Assembly: GCF_964275005.1 (NCBI RefSeq)
Contig: NC_092695.1
Span: 11,113,697-11,177,696 of the forward strand
Source: Diadema setosum
Lineage: Eukaryota > Echinodermata > Echinoidea > Diadematoida > Diadematidae
Length of the DNA stretch: 64,000 nt
Direction: 5' to 3'
Position 1 is the stretch's first letter, and each line of letters starts with the position of its first letter. Position numbers and translations under genes: made by a program. The notes under the pieces are model-generated. The model worked only from the letters and a program-made list of their open reading frames with translations. It ran no database searches and was not told the origin of the DNA. Shown here piece by piece: positions 46,180-58,429 of this stretch.

Positions 46180-48900
46180 CCCCCCCCCCCCCCTTAAAAA
46201 AAAAAAGAAAAGAAAGAAATTTAGTGAAGACTTGTGTATAGTTGGAATGGGAGAGTTGAGAGTTGATGAGTGTGAGTTCATGGTTGCGACTGGCATCACT
46301 GATTTGTCGGGGGAAATGGAGAAACTGATAATCGGCATAACTAGTCTAATTTTCAGTACCACTGCGATGAAACATCTCGAATTTTGTTCCTCCGAGTTTG
46401 CTCTATTTGTGTACGGCCGACGTAAACGTGATGTAGAATAACGTGCTCTAAGTTAAACATTTAAATGGGTCATAGTTACGTCCATACATTCACTGTATAT
46501 GAAGTTATGCGACATCTTCGCCTCTGAATTATACCCCCTCTGCTTTGGATGTAAAAAATGTGTAAATGAAAGACTTCGTCTTTTTGTCTTTCACATAGAT
46601 TAACGCTAATCCTTCTTTCAAAGGTTTTCATTGATTTTTCAATTTTCAACTCAATTCAAATCTTATTCCCAATGTCACATAAATAATTCTTTCAAATATA
46701 ATTATTTACAAAGTCAATGTAACCCCCCAAAGTGTGAACATACATTTGAAAGCGGACAAGGAATATAAAGTAAATGCATAACCCATATACATATTATGAT
46801 ATTAAAATATTAGGATAAATCTATCGTGTTTTGTTCTGTTTTATTTTGATTTGTTTGTTTGATTGTTTTGTTGGGGAGGAGGCCCACGTTCAAGACAGGC
46901 TTGTAAAAAGAGATGTGAGCCACTCAACTGTTAGAAGTACAAAAGAAAACAAAAGAAATGATAATGGGAGCACACACACACCCCGCACAAACAAACACAC
47001 ACACACACATACACACACACACACACACAATACATACACACACAACACACAGAGACACACAGATGATCGAGGAAACAAAGACGTAGGTAGGACAAAACGG
47101 CAAGAAACATCAGGAAGTTTTAGAAAAAAAAGGGGGCTGATGGAGAGGAAGCAGGCGTGGGTCCGCAGTACATGTCAGGCAATCACCGAACACTAGCCAC
47201 TGGCAAGGGCATAGTTTCGACAATAGCAGAAAATTGCACAAATAAACGGATTAAAAACAAAACACGAACATAACAAAACCATGTCAGGTCATGAATAAGC
47301 AGATTCGTGTCACATGATAATTGCTTCTAAATGTCAGTTCATCAGAATAGCGCACAATTTGATTAAGATCTGTTTGCAAGTCGATAGGGCATAGTGAGCT
47401 AATGACATCTACACCACACCCAATTTGCACAATGCGAAGACAAATCTGCTTGTTTCAAGTTGTTCTAGAAAATACACGTAACTTTAGCACGGGGAAGAGT
47501 TTCTCTATTAGCTGTATTTAGGGGATAAGAACCTCGGATAAACGAGGATGTTAAAAGGGGGGGGGGGGGGAATCACCTTCGTAGAAATTGTCCGAAGGGA
47601 ATTAACTCGACTTTTATAAAGAAGTATCTCTCTTCTCACCAAAGCCCCACACGGCACTTAAAGAAATTGACACGTCACCGGTATTATTCATTTCAATTCA
47701 ACAGAGACTGGAGTTCTGACATATTGATCTTCGTTATATTCCACTCGGATTTGTCTTTTTGAAAGGTTACAGTAGCTAATTGCTTACTTCGACAATGGCT
47801 TAACCTTGTCGCCGCAAGGCTTGTTCACGGAATATGTAATTCCCAATCGTGTGAAAGCTTAACAATACGCAAGACAATTCCATTAACTTTAGGTGATGCA
47901 TGAGGTTGTGGTACCGTACCATCAGTGGTACATCTTGTTGCCATTGGTAATACACAGATAAAGCACATCAAAATTCGGCCCTTCAGCGACGTCACGTACG
48001 CTCTCCCTATTCGTTTCGCTGCTTCCCTTATTCCCATGTTACATTGTGACCTTTGTCTGCATCTAACCTTCAGCTGCCTGTCTCTCTCTTTCCTCCTCCT
48101 TCTCTTTCTCTCTCTCCCCATCTATTTCTCTTTTCATCTTTCTCTCACTCTCTGTCTCTCTGTCTTGAATGGACCAATTACAGCATCGCGTCCACCTGAT
48201 TGGCTTAGCGTTGAGTAAAAGTTGGATTTATAAGAACTCTCATAATGATCATGTTTTACATGATCAAATTACATACTTTACTCATGTGTAATATTTCTTC
48301 TACCGAGAATTTTGAAGCGCTATATAATACTGATGGAAAAATGTTTGTTTAGAGACTTATTTACCTGATAATGCATTAGCCTTTTGGGCGCAACAACTTA
48401 GAGAAGGAAGAAGATAAATAATTTCCGCTCTCTAGAAGTCTGTAGGATTGCTATGTTCGTTATTGTTTTGTTAACCACTGAGTTTTAAGAAATTTCAGAT
48501 AAAAAGATAGAATAGGCTGCAACTTAAAAAAAAAATGCTGGTAATACCTAATCTTTCCATCGTCTATGTTAGATAGCAAAGTATTATGGAATATTCTTCG
48601 AATTCGTAGGGACTTAAACTGAATGGATCACATAAGCAGTATCAAAGTGCAAAAAAAAAAAAAAAAAAGATCCATCAAAGCATAATATACTTATAGTGTT
48701 TGTTGTTGTTTTTTTCAAACAAATGAGGCAATTCTATGAGGATTATTTTTAACTATTTTTGTTAGCCCCTCCCTTTTTCATCTTACAGTGAACTTGGGCT
48801 TGGTTATTTCATGAGTTGATCAGCGTTTACTTTTTATAATGCCAGGAACCCTAGACAGGGTAGGGAGAGAGAAGGAAACTGAACATTCTTATACTTTATG
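46180..48900. other. No supported gene; homopolymer and CA tracts
   Basis: C-run at 46178-46192, (CA)n cluster at about 46972-47060, G-run at 47558-47569 and CT-rich tract at about 48078-48165. A plus-strand frame at 46232-46441 looks non-repetitive but has no recognisable domain or splice context. TTTATAAG near 48227 is a TATA-like word with no gene attached. Confidence 0.4.
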
Positions 48901-49011
48901 AACTATGCTGTTTTGATGGTTATGAATACATATGTGTGTATTGTCCATAAATATACAGAGTCTCCAAAAACAACAGCAACTCACTGATGGAGCCACCCTG
49001 TGAAAACAAGA

Positions 49012-49122
49012 CTAATAGATAAATAAGATAAATATATAAAAATAAATGAATGAATAAATAAATAGATAAATAAATAAGTAAGTAAATGAATACATAAATA
49101 AATAGATAAATAGATAGGTAGA

Positions 49123-49165
<43 letters not shown>

Positions 49166-49170
49166 ACAAA
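49012..49170. repeat. AAAT/GATA tetranucleotide microsatellite
   Basis: Long run of AAAT with GATA and GAAT variants. The Ile/Leu/Tyr-rich frames on the minus strand are artefacts. Confidence 0.9.
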
Positions 49171-49239
49171 TAGATGAAACAACACTTCGCCTACCCATTC
49201 TACAATTTCGGTTCACGCATCCAAGCCAGTAAAGCGAGG

Positions 49240-49516
49240 TGCCGAACGGGACCATAATCCGCCAATGTCGATGAGCATGCTTACCTCTTCATCCTCGTTT
49301 GTAACGCACTAACCTCGGCTTCTCGGCGAGCTTTACCTCAAAAGGAGATACGATGCGCAGCGTCCGAGGGCTGGCGAACAAACATATTATACGATGCAGT
49401 CTCCTCCACCAGGGCATCCCTGGCTGGGTTAAAACGTATGTATACACCATTAGCACTGTGGCGCAGCTAGCTTGTGAGTGTTTCTTGTTTCAACACCTCG
49501 TGTACAGCTACAGAAG
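49240..49516 (+). promoter_or_regulatory. CpG-rich patch, possible promoter/first exon of the ASB-like gene
   Basis: More CpG-rich than its surroundings (GAGGGCTGGCGAACAAAC, GGCTTCTCGGCGAGC), ending at a plus-strand donor-like CAGAAG|GTAAATTG after 49516. It is the best upstream candidate for a non-coding exon joining the acceptor at 51777, but nothing in the sequence ties them directly. Confidence 0.25.
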
Positions 49517-49519
49517 GTA

Positions 49520-51170
49520 AATTGTGTGATTGCCTGTAGATTCTGGACTGGTCTAGATATAAGGTTTTTCGAGGGTGATGAGGGGATTTCGAGTTTCTGA
49601 TGATATTAAGATGCTAGGTGATTTTGTTGTCAATGGAGTATAGTTATCTGCCATTGACTGGTGTATGATAACAGCTTGATTTGTTACCCGTAGTGAGACT
49701 TTACACAACTTGCAATACTAATATGGTGTCTGATAAGAGCTAGCTTGTACTGTCAATATGACCTAGTCATAGCCAAAACACTAAGCCGTTCGCATTCTGT
49801 GGATTTATAGGTATTTCAGAGTATTATTTAAGTGGAACTAAGTAATAATAAAAAAAGGATGGAACAAATTTCAAGCTTGGTTGTCATGGTACATTGTATA
49901 TGACCAATACTTCTAATGCTCTGTTATTCATTTTGCCTTTGTATTTTCCATACTACATTATTGGGTAGCAGAATGCCTTTATTATACCAGGTATTTGTGA
50001 TGATCGTGCTGCAGTGGTTAATATCAAGAACATTTTATAGGACGTATCTCCGAGTTCACACCGCCATGCACATCAGAGTCCAGTACAATATGTCATATTA
50101 AAGACCTAGTAACGTGGAGATGCCATGAAGTGGGAAGGCTGACCCGGATAGGATATATTCGATATAACTGTGTACATCTTTTATATTTATATAAGCTTTA
50201 TCACTGTTCTGTTTGTAAGTTGACACACAGCTGAAGACTCTTGACTGAAGTCGAACGTTATTATACCGAAGCGCGCATACGCTTACACCTATTCGCTGAC
50301 GGGCACTATTCGTGCTTTTCGAATGTATCCCGGTGGGCATTGAATGAAGATCAATTCCCCCATGCTACTGGGGTCTTTAAACAACAGCAGTAGCAAATAA
50401 ACACTAAATAAATAAGTAAATGGCAATAAATAAAGAGATAGAAAATAGAGGTGAAGGTTAATGTAAAGGCTTTGATAGATGTACTTTATGCAAGTAAAGA
50501 TGTAAAGTATACACCGACAATTTTCCGTCTTTTTCCTTCTGCTCGACTGCCGTGTATGAAACTTGCGCAGGAATATAAAGCCACGATCGCTTACACTAAC
50601 ACGACAACCTGTACAATTATACGCTATGCTGTAGAGAAAGTGACTGCCCCGATAAGTATACGTCAATATATAAACAAATAATAGTATACATATTGAGATA
50701 TGATAGACATTAAGAAATAAAACAAGGTAAAATGCACATAAATAACTAAAACAGCTAATGATGGAGGTTCTTTCAAACCTCTCCGGTTAAATTTTCAAAC
50801 TGCTCCTCACCATCCCAATTACCACGTATTTCTCTCCGTCTCTGTCTCTATGTCTCGCTATCTCTGTCAGTCTGTCTGTCGGTCTGTCTGTCGCTTTCTT
50901 TCCCTGTCTGCGTTCTAGTCCTCTGATTTCTGTTTTAATATTATTACTGGCATTCTTTCCATTTTGGTACTCTCTGTCACGTCCGCCCTTTGCACGTGAT
51001 TGTTTGCATTTATCTGCGTTGGAAACGAGATTTTAAGGTCTTGTTTGAGTAATAATATTACAATATATTGCAATATAATTATATATATATATTCTCCTGA
51101 AGAAGGCGTAGGACGACGAGAATCTAGATGCATTACCAGTTTATTTCTTCATTATATATAATACATAATT
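49520..51170. other. Gene-free stretch, possible 5' intron of the ASB-like gene
   Basis: AT-rich with a CTGT/CTGTCT-rich patch at about 50838-50895. No exon was identified. Confidence 0.35.
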
Positions 51171-51186
51171 GTATTTGTATATGTAT

Positions 51187-51187
51187 A

Positions 51188-51270
<83 letters not shown>
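51187..51270. repeat. (TA)n microsatellite
   Basis: Almost pure TA over about 80 bases. Confidence 0.9.
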
Positions 51271-51777
51271 GTTACACAAAGGTAGACTTTAAACTCAAAT
51301 ATATTATATACACATTTATATGATTATATGTAATCATATGTGTGTGTGTCTGTTTGTATTTGTATATTATCATAATCCTTGTGGACTCTGTATACTCTGC
51401 CATACATCGTCTACAACGTTGTTCATAACATATGTCAACGGCATCATTCTTATTGATTTGAACTGATACGACTATATAAAGGTAAAAGTTAAATAAAACA
51501 TTTCATACAGAAACATATCACGACATGATAGAAATTGTCTCTAGATTGTCTGATGTATAGAAACGTAGGTTCAATAGAGTATACTTATATAGGTGCAATT
51601 AAAATGATAATATGTAATATGTAGGTGTAATTTAAAAAGAGAATATATTTCACTTCTGATTATATAGCATGAAATCCTTTCGCCTGCAGCTCGTATTCAG
51701 AACACTTGATTTTTGTTCATATTTTCGCTGCTTAACTCTATCATCATGCAGTTTCATTTTACTTTTGGTTTCTTAAG

Positions 51778-53184
51778 ATGCCGATTCAAGATGTCATCAA
51801 CGCTATCACTGACGGCTCGACTATCGAAGAAATCAAACAGCTTTTTGAGCTATCTCGCATCGACATTAACGAACCTGTCGGGGAGCTAAGCTTACGTGCA
51901 CTCCATCACGCAGTCTTCAAGGATCGAGGCGACTGTGTCAAATTATTCCAGGAAAAAGGTTGTGACGTTGACGCCCGAGATCAGTGCGGATTTACGCCGC
52001 TCCACGTCGCAGCGCGCTATAATCGCGCCGAACGGGCAAATGAGCTGATAGGCATGGGCGCGCAGGTCGACGCTAAGGATTCCTCGGACTGCGCACCGTT
52101 GCACCTTGCGCTTCAGAAGGGATATTGCGAGTGCGCGGCCGTTCTCCTGCAGCACGGCGCTGAACCCAACGCATTTCACAAGGGCATCGGATATGAGATT
52201 CACGCATTGCCGGGTATACATGCAGATTGTCTTGAGCTGTTACTCCGCTACGGCGCTGATCCAAACCTACGAGATACCGCCGGCTTGGTGCCTCTCCATC
52301 ATGCTACCCGGGCGAAGAATACTCTCTTTGCCTACATTTTGCTGAAGAATGGTGCAGATCCAGATGTTGCCACACAGGTCGAACACCCTCACCTCAGCGG
52401 ACAAACTGCATTACAGATGGCGGTGTACAGCAATGCAAAAGCCATTGTCGAATTGCTGCTAATCTATGGTGCCGACGCCAACTGTAAAGATGGTCTCTTA
52501 AACTCGCCGCTACATCACGCTGCATCTCGAGGAAACCTTGAAATTGCAACGATGTTGATCGCAAACGGCGCCATCGTGACTTCACGCAACTCGCTCCGAT
52601 ATCATCCACTGCATCGCGCATGCTCGTCTGGCGCTGATCCAGCAATGATCAAGCTACTGCTTGACAACGGCGCGTTCGTGAACTCGACAACGACTCTCAT
52701 GGACACTCCAGTGAAATGTGTGCTCGTGCACTGGCAGAAAGCCATCGACGAAGACGGCGACAACCCCACAATAGGCGACGTCGACAGAGCTAACAGGCTG
52801 AAGGAAATTGACGACCAATGCTTTCATCAGATTCTCACGCTACTAGACTACGGTGCGCGCATCACAATCAGCATTCGACCCCTAGATCCTTTCAGTGTGC
52901 TTCCGAGTTTTTCATTCCTTGTCAATATGCAGCGCACACGTAGTTTGCTCCTTGAGGCGTCGGTTGATACAAGGCTTCGGACACCCAAGGGTGACATACC
53001 CGTAGAATACGCGAGACCCGATTTGGTGGATGTGGCCATGGCAACGGCTAACCCGATCTCACTGCGCAATGCTTGCAGACGAGTCATAAGAAAAGTACTC
53101 GGAAAGCAGAATCTCCCAAATGCTTTGAAAGATTTGCAATTGCCAAAAAGCTTGGTTTCGTATCTAGTGTTTAGGTCACTATAG
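51778..53184 (+). CDS. Ankyrin-repeat and SOCS-box protein (ASB-like)
   Basis: One coding exon of 468 residues. The ATG directly follows a splice acceptor (GGTTTCTTAAG|ATG), implying an upstream non-coding exon. Residues about 40-330 hold some eight ankyrin repeats, with clear cores such as GFTPLHVAARYNRAE, APLHLALQKGYCE, VPLHHATRAKN and SPLHHAASRGNLE, and LLxxGADxN loops. The last 43 residues (from PISLRNACRRVIRKVLG to LPKSLVSYLVFRSL) are a SOCS box: an ISLRxxCRxxIR helix, then LPxxLxxYL. ASB proteins recruit elongin B/C and cullin-5 and present substrates for ubiquitination, using the ankyrin repeats to bind them. GC-rich against AT-rich surroundings, intact, no frame break. The member within the ASB family cannot be fixed by eye and the substrate is unknown. 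Confidence 0.9.
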   Translation: MPIQDVINAITDGSTIEEIKQLFELSRIDINEPVGELSLRALHHAVFKDRGDCVKLFQEKGCDVDARDQCGFTPLHVAARYNRAERANELIGMGAQVDAKDSSDCAPLHLALQKGYCECAAVLLQHGAEPNAFHKGIGYEIHALPGIHADCLELLLRYGADPNLRDTAGLVPLHHATRAKNTLFAYILLKNGADPDVATQVEHPHLSGQTALQMAVYSNAKAIVELLLIYGADANCKDGLLNSPLHHAASRGNLEIATMLIANGAIVTSRNSLRYHPLHRACSSGADPAMIKLLLDNGAFVNSTTTLMDTPVKCVLVHWQKAIDEDGDNPTIGDVDRANRLKEIDDQCFHQILTLLDYGARITISIRPLDPFSVLPSFSFLVNMQRTRSLLLEASVDTRLRTPKGDIPVEYARPDLVDVAMATANPISLRNACRRVIRKVLGKQNLPNALKDLQLPKSLVSYLVFRSL

Positions 53185-53189
53185 GCATG

Positions 53190-54910
53190 GGATAGGATCC
53201 TTTGGTCATGGGTATGTTTGCGTATGATTGACCTTAAATAAGGACGCAGAACTTTAAAAATCGTCTGAGATAAAGGGAAAATTTTCATGTTAGCGTTATG
53301 GTTAGTTCCCAGAGCACAAGCAGTGGATGTGTAATTCAATTGATAACAACTCACTTTAACAATAAGCATGAAATGATCCGGCCTCGGGGCATCAGGTACT
53401 AAACTTAAGGGTGGTTTTACCTGCGGGTATCCGTTGTATTTCATAACACATTCTCTTTTACTCCCATCTCCCCTCCCCCTTTGGTAATGTGGAAATGTGA
53501 TTTTGAGGAACAGAGAAAGGTGGAAAACATAAAAATTGTATTGAATGTCAAAATGTCAATACACAGGCCTACATAAACTTGTCAGATGTGACAAAGACAG
53601 ACAGTTTTGGCTTTATTTTAAAGATTACATTATAATTTAATAGCCGGGTCTAATCTTTTACAGCAGAAATTTATATCACATTCAGAATTGTCACGAATGA
53701 AAAGTACATTTTGGAAATATGATCATGATACGACTCTTTCCCTTTTCATATCAGAAAGACATTAAAGTTTTATCTTTCTTAAAGTATACTATTCCACAAA
53801 ATTATGATGTGTGTTTCAAAATCGGCATGACAGATGAGATCGGGTAAAAGTTAAGAGTGAAAAGTTTTCCAACTTTATATAGGCATGATAGGAAATGGAC
53901 GATAAAAGAAAGTTTATCAAAGAAAATGGCGGCAAATTGCAGTAAACAGTTTGTCATAATTTAATTGATGGAGATCTCAAAAAACAGAGATCTAATGGAT
54001 ATCTAAAAAATACACCCTTCTCCATAATAGAATGCTTTAGATCATGATGAAAAATCACCTATTCTCTGGTGGATGTTTATGCATATCAGTATTACAAGAG
54101 AGTGTATTTCAACCTCAAGAATTCATGGCATTTTCATTGACACTTGTGCATCTCAAAAGCTTGAAGAGAGGATCTTGAACGCACGAAGAGTTGAAAGCAT
54201 GACAGTATCATGAAATGTGGGATGTAGTTTTCCGAGAAAATGTTGTTGTATATGGGGTAATTATGCCACCAGAGGAGGGAAAAAAAAAAGTAGTGTCGAG
54301 CCCTGGCTAGAGGTTATAGGGATTTTTTAAAAATGGCAATATACTAGAAAAGATAATAAGCATGAATACAAATACATTGATACAGTATGTATTGACAAAA
54401 TATAGAAGGAACCCTCCATGGTGATCTCATCTGTTCTTTCAATCTGTCACGTTTCAAACTTTATCTATTCTGCATTGGCTTGATCTTGATCTTTTTAGAT
54501 ACATATCATGTATTTGAAAATTATGCTGATCTTAAGAAACGGTATGTTTTCATAATTACCAATAATGCATCATTCTTCGCTCATTCCACATTCAGCAATG
54601 TTTTTGTCATCACCTCGACTTGATTGATCGCATGTTCTTTTTGTGTTTGGGTGTTGTTTATCGATTTGGAATGTTATTATTGGTTGGACTTGAAGTGTAT
54701 CGTGCATCTACACTTCCAAAAGAAAAAATAATATCTATTAATAGATATTTTGATAATAAATATTTGATGGTTAAAAAAAAAAAGACCAACGTAGATTTAT
54801 GTGGCCCTCGAGTCATTCTGACATTTTGTGTTTGCGTTTGTGCATGCGGGCATGAGAGCTATGTGTAGTTCCTGACAAAGTAGCTGTTTGATTGGTTGTG
54901 CGAGGGTATT
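53190..54910. other. 3' flank of the ASB-like gene
   Basis: ATTAAA at about 53761 and AATAAA at about 54756 are candidate polyadenylation signals. TAGTGTCGAGCCC at 54291-54303 is an end fragment of the GGTGGCCC family. No further gene. Confidence 0.4.
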
Positions 54911-54927
54911 ATGTGGATGAGGGAGAG

Positions 54928-54933
54928 AAAGAA

Positions 54934-54973
<40 letters not shown>

Positions 54974-55165
54974 AAAGAAAGAGAGATAGAGACAGACAGA
55001 CAAGCACACAGAGTGCAAGTACACATTTTTTTTTTCATAAACGGGTGGATGTGGAACAGGTTCAAGAAAGATGAATTACAAAAGAAAAGTGTTTGTGTAT
55101 TGAGAATGTGTGTGTGTGTGTTTGTGTGTGTTTGTGTGTGTGTGGGTGTGTGTGTGTGTGTATCT
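54928..55165. repeat. (GAAA)n and (GT)n microsatellites
   Basis: GAAA repeats at about 54928-54980, a T-run near 55027 and (TG)n with TTTG interruptions at about 55108-55162. Confidence 0.9.
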
Positions 55166-55219
55166 ATGTGTGATACTGAGAGGGGGAGAAGAAGAATGTG
55201 TTCGTGCGCATAATTCAAA

Positions 55220-56230
55220 AGAGAGGTAAACATTAATTATTAGTACACTTATTATCATAATAATAAAATGTATAGTAATACACATGTATCACATTCCTTC
55301 TGCGAAAGTTGATTCATTTCATTTCATTTCTTTTCATTTCTTTATTGTCCAAATTATGTATAAAAACATGGCATGGACATTTAATTTTGTCACACATTCA
55401 TAAACACATATTGACAACAGATACATAACAAATTACATTACATATGAAACATCAAATGAATACTCAAAAAAATACAGGGAACTAAACATACATCACAACA
55501 CAGACTAGCATCATGTGTTGGACGTGCAAAGAGGGGAAAATGAATATATTTGTGTACATACACAAATGGTCAGGTGACCAGTAACCTGAATGACAACGAG
55601 CGAGACGAGCAATAAATCATTCCGAAACACAGCGTAATACATTGCCTGTTTCGAAATTGTTGTAAATTTGTAGTCATGTTACATCATTATAAAGAATAGA
55701 TAAGAGACCACTAAATATCATAAACGATTCAAAACAAAATTGCTGGAGGTATTTTTGCTGTTTTTGATGTTGAGTGGCAGTAACTATTGGGCCATTGCCC
55801 AATTTTCTCGCATTTATTAGGAAAATGTACAATGCTTAGAATATCAAAATGTATGTTGGGTTTCACAGTATAAATGAGCACCTGTCACTATAATCATGAT
55901 AATGATAGGAAGCAGCATGCACAGGGTACCATAATGCAAGACATCGTCTTTATAACAACATCAGTTTTGTTTCTAGTGAAATTTGCACATGCTCTGTATT
56001 TTTACACGGAAATATAGTACATATGAATTAACATTGACGAATAGCATGTGATTCTCAAATTCGGGCGGATTATTTCAAGGTATTCATCTTAATCAGCTAC
56101 AAGTCTATCAAAATGGAAGGGAACTTGAGATATGGTTTTATTTGACATGATGTGAAAAAGAAAGATTGTAAGTGTCTAACAATAAATTGTCGGTGATAAT
56201 ATAGTTTGAGGTACAGCACCTAATAATTAT
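55220..56230. other. Gene-free stretch
   Basis: ATTTCATTTCTTTTC-type pyrimidine repeats at about 55313-55340. The following AT-rich 200 bases resemble retroposon 3' sequence but I cannot assign them. Confidence 0.35.
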
Positions 56231-56268
56231 TTGTAAATGCCAGTGTGTATGGATCTGGTCGCGCCGGT

Positions 56269-56290
56269 GTGTGTCTGTGTGTGTGTGTGT

Positions 56291-56342
<52 letters not shown>
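56269..56342. repeat. (GT)n microsatellite
   Basis: Near-pure TG tract of about 75 bases, followed at 56407-56434 by a CTT repeat. Confidence 0.9.
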
Positions 56343-56343
<1 letters not shown>

Positions 56344-56473
56344 TTTGTGCTTGTGTGTGTACAGTCTGTATGTTTTGTATGCATGTGCGTATCAAATGGA
56401 TTATTTCTTTTTCTTCTTCTTCTTCTTCTTCTTGAATTTTGAGGTCAGACATGTACACTCCTATGATATCATG

Positions 56474-56600
56474 GGCGTAAATCCCGGGGGGGGGGGGGGA
56501 TGGGGGGATATATCCCCCCCCCCCCCGAAATGGAGGAGGGGGGGGGGATGGCCTGTACAATCATCCCCCCCCCCCCCCTGAATTTTGAGGGGAAAAAATG
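56474..56600. repeat. Alternating poly-G and poly-C block
   Basis: Runs of G (56487-56499), C (56514-56526), G (56540-56548) and C (56564-56578) alternate, with GAGG spacers, after GGGCGTAAATCCC. They can pair as hairpins or form G-quadruplexes. Pro/Gly-rich frames over it are artefacts. Confidence 0.75.
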
Positions 56601-56989
56601 GAGGAAGCAGAAATGTGATTGTATCAATTTTGGCATATTGCATGACGTTTGTACGCCGGCCTTCAAACAGGTAACAGAGCTGAACAGTATTCTATCTTGT
56701 AGGAAAATGTATACATAATTTTCTTAAGCGCTCGCTCGCGAAGAAAGTAACATTGACATACACTGTAAGGTACGGCTCAGACGTTGACAACGTCAATATA
56801 TAGGCCTAAACATGCTATGACGCGAGTAACTTGGGACCATCTGCAAAATATGTACGAAAACAAACAAACAAACAATAACAAAAACTATATCGCCATAATT
56901 GAACCCCCTCCATTTCCTGAATCATTCCTGAGAAACGACAGTGACTAATGACTCAGTCCGGATACATCTATGGGCATACTCAGGGAAGA

Positions 56990-57345
56990 TCAGGGGCGTC
57001 GAATCTATGGGGGGGGGGGGGCAAAGGGGCATTTGCCCCGCCCCTGCGGAAGTGTTTAGGCAGACAAATAATTTATCCCCCAAACAATTCCCGAGATGAG
57101 GACAGCTCTCGAACTTTCTTAATGGAAAATTGTCGAAAAATCGCCAGAACTCTGCACCAAATCGTTGTATTGCAATCATAAACATGCAAAATCTCCGCTA
57201 TACAGGATCCCTTTCGATAAACTTTGTACAATTTTGACATTGACGTATATTTCCCTAATTTATCAAAGAGTGTGCAGCAGATCTTTCACTTAACAAAAGC
57301 ACCCTCATATGCAGAGGCGTCGATGAGGGGGGGGGGGGATGGTTC
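56990..57345. repeat. GGGGCGTCGAAT/poly-G repeat pieces before the tandem array
   Basis: GGGGCGTCGAATCTATGG and a G-run at about 56995-57021, then GAGGCGTCGATGAGG and a second G-run at about 57313-57339, look like starts of related repeat copies. The GCGTCGA word is shared. Confidence 0.5.
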
Positions 57346-57365
57346 CCCGATAAAGTGGGAAAAAG

Positions 57366-58425
57366 CGAAAAATATAGCTACAAACGGCAGTTTTTGGAGT
57401 GTAAAATGTCAAAATTTTCAAGCTCGCTCGCTCCGCTCGCTCGCATTTAACTGCTATGCCATTCTCCTGATGTTGCTGATAGTGACTGACAGCAGTTGCG
57501 CCCAGTGCGCCCCCCTTAATTTCCACAGCGAAAAATTTATCTACAAACGGCAGTTTTGGGACTGTGAAATGTCAAAATTTTCAAGCTCGCTCGCTTCGCT
57601 CGCTCGCATTTAATCATTATTCCATTTTCCTGAGGTTGCTGCCAGTAATTGCCAGCAGTTTTCGCCCAATGCGCCCCTTAATTTCCATAGCGAAAAATAT
57701 AGCTACAAACGGCAGTTTGGGATTGTAAAAATGATGTCAAAATTTTCAAGCTCGCTCTCTTCGCTCGCTCGCATTTAATCATTCCATTCTCCTGATGTTG
57801 CTGCCAGTAATTGCCAGCAGTTTTCGCCCGGTGCGCCCCCCCCCCCTTAATTTCCAAAGCGAAAAATATAGCTACAAACGGCAGTTTTTGGACTGTAAAA
57901 TGTCAAAATTTTCAAACTCGCTCGCTTCGCTCGCTCGCATTTAATCATTATTCCATTCTCCTGATGTTGCTGCCAGTAATTGCCAGCAGTTTTCGCCCGG
58001 TGCGCCCCCCTTAATTTCCAAAGCGAAAATATAGCTACAAACGGCAGTTTTGGGACTGTAAAATGTCAAAATTTTCTAGCTCGCTCTCTTTCGCTCGCTC
58101 GCATTTAATCATTATTCAATTCTCCTGATGTTGCTGCCAGTAATTGCCATCAGTTTTCGGCCGGTGTGCCCCCCCCCCCTTAATTTCCAAAGCGAAAACT
58201 ATAGCTACAAACGGCAGTTTGGGGACTGTAAAATATTAAAATTTTTAAGCTCGCTCGCTTCGCTCGCTCGCATTTAATCGCTATGCCATTCTCCTGATGG
58301 TGCTGCCAGTAATTGCCAGCAGTTTTCGCCAAGTGCGCCCCCGCCCCCTTAATTTCCAAAGCGAAGAATATAGTTACAAACGACAGTTTTGGGACTGTAA
58401 AATGTCAAAATTTTCAATGCAAAAA
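57366..58425. repeat. Tandem array of about 165-bp units with a GCTCGCTTCGCTCGC core
   Basis: Seven starts of AGCTACAAACGGCAGTTT (or close variants) occur near 57376, 57540, 57701, 57870, 58032, 58203 and 58373, spaced 161-171 bases. Each unit runs through TGTAAAATGTCAAAATTTTC, the palindromic AGCTCGCTCGCTTCGCTCGC, CATTTAATC, CCTGATGTTGCTGCCAG and GTGCGCCCCCC. The last unit is truncated and passes into a poly-G/C element. Units differ by substitutions and by C-run length. Short open frames are shadows. It looks like a satellite or the repeat core of a Helitron-like or other mobile element. Confidence 0.85.
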
Positions 58426-58429
58426 GATT

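Noticed and set aside
46232-46441. Plus-strand 69-residue frame with coding-like composition
   Set aside because: No domain, no supported splice sites, and next to poly-A/poly-C repeats.
56138-56718. Pro/Gly-rich and poly-(Val-Cys) frames
   Set aside because: Products of the (GT)n tract and poly-G/poly-C runs.
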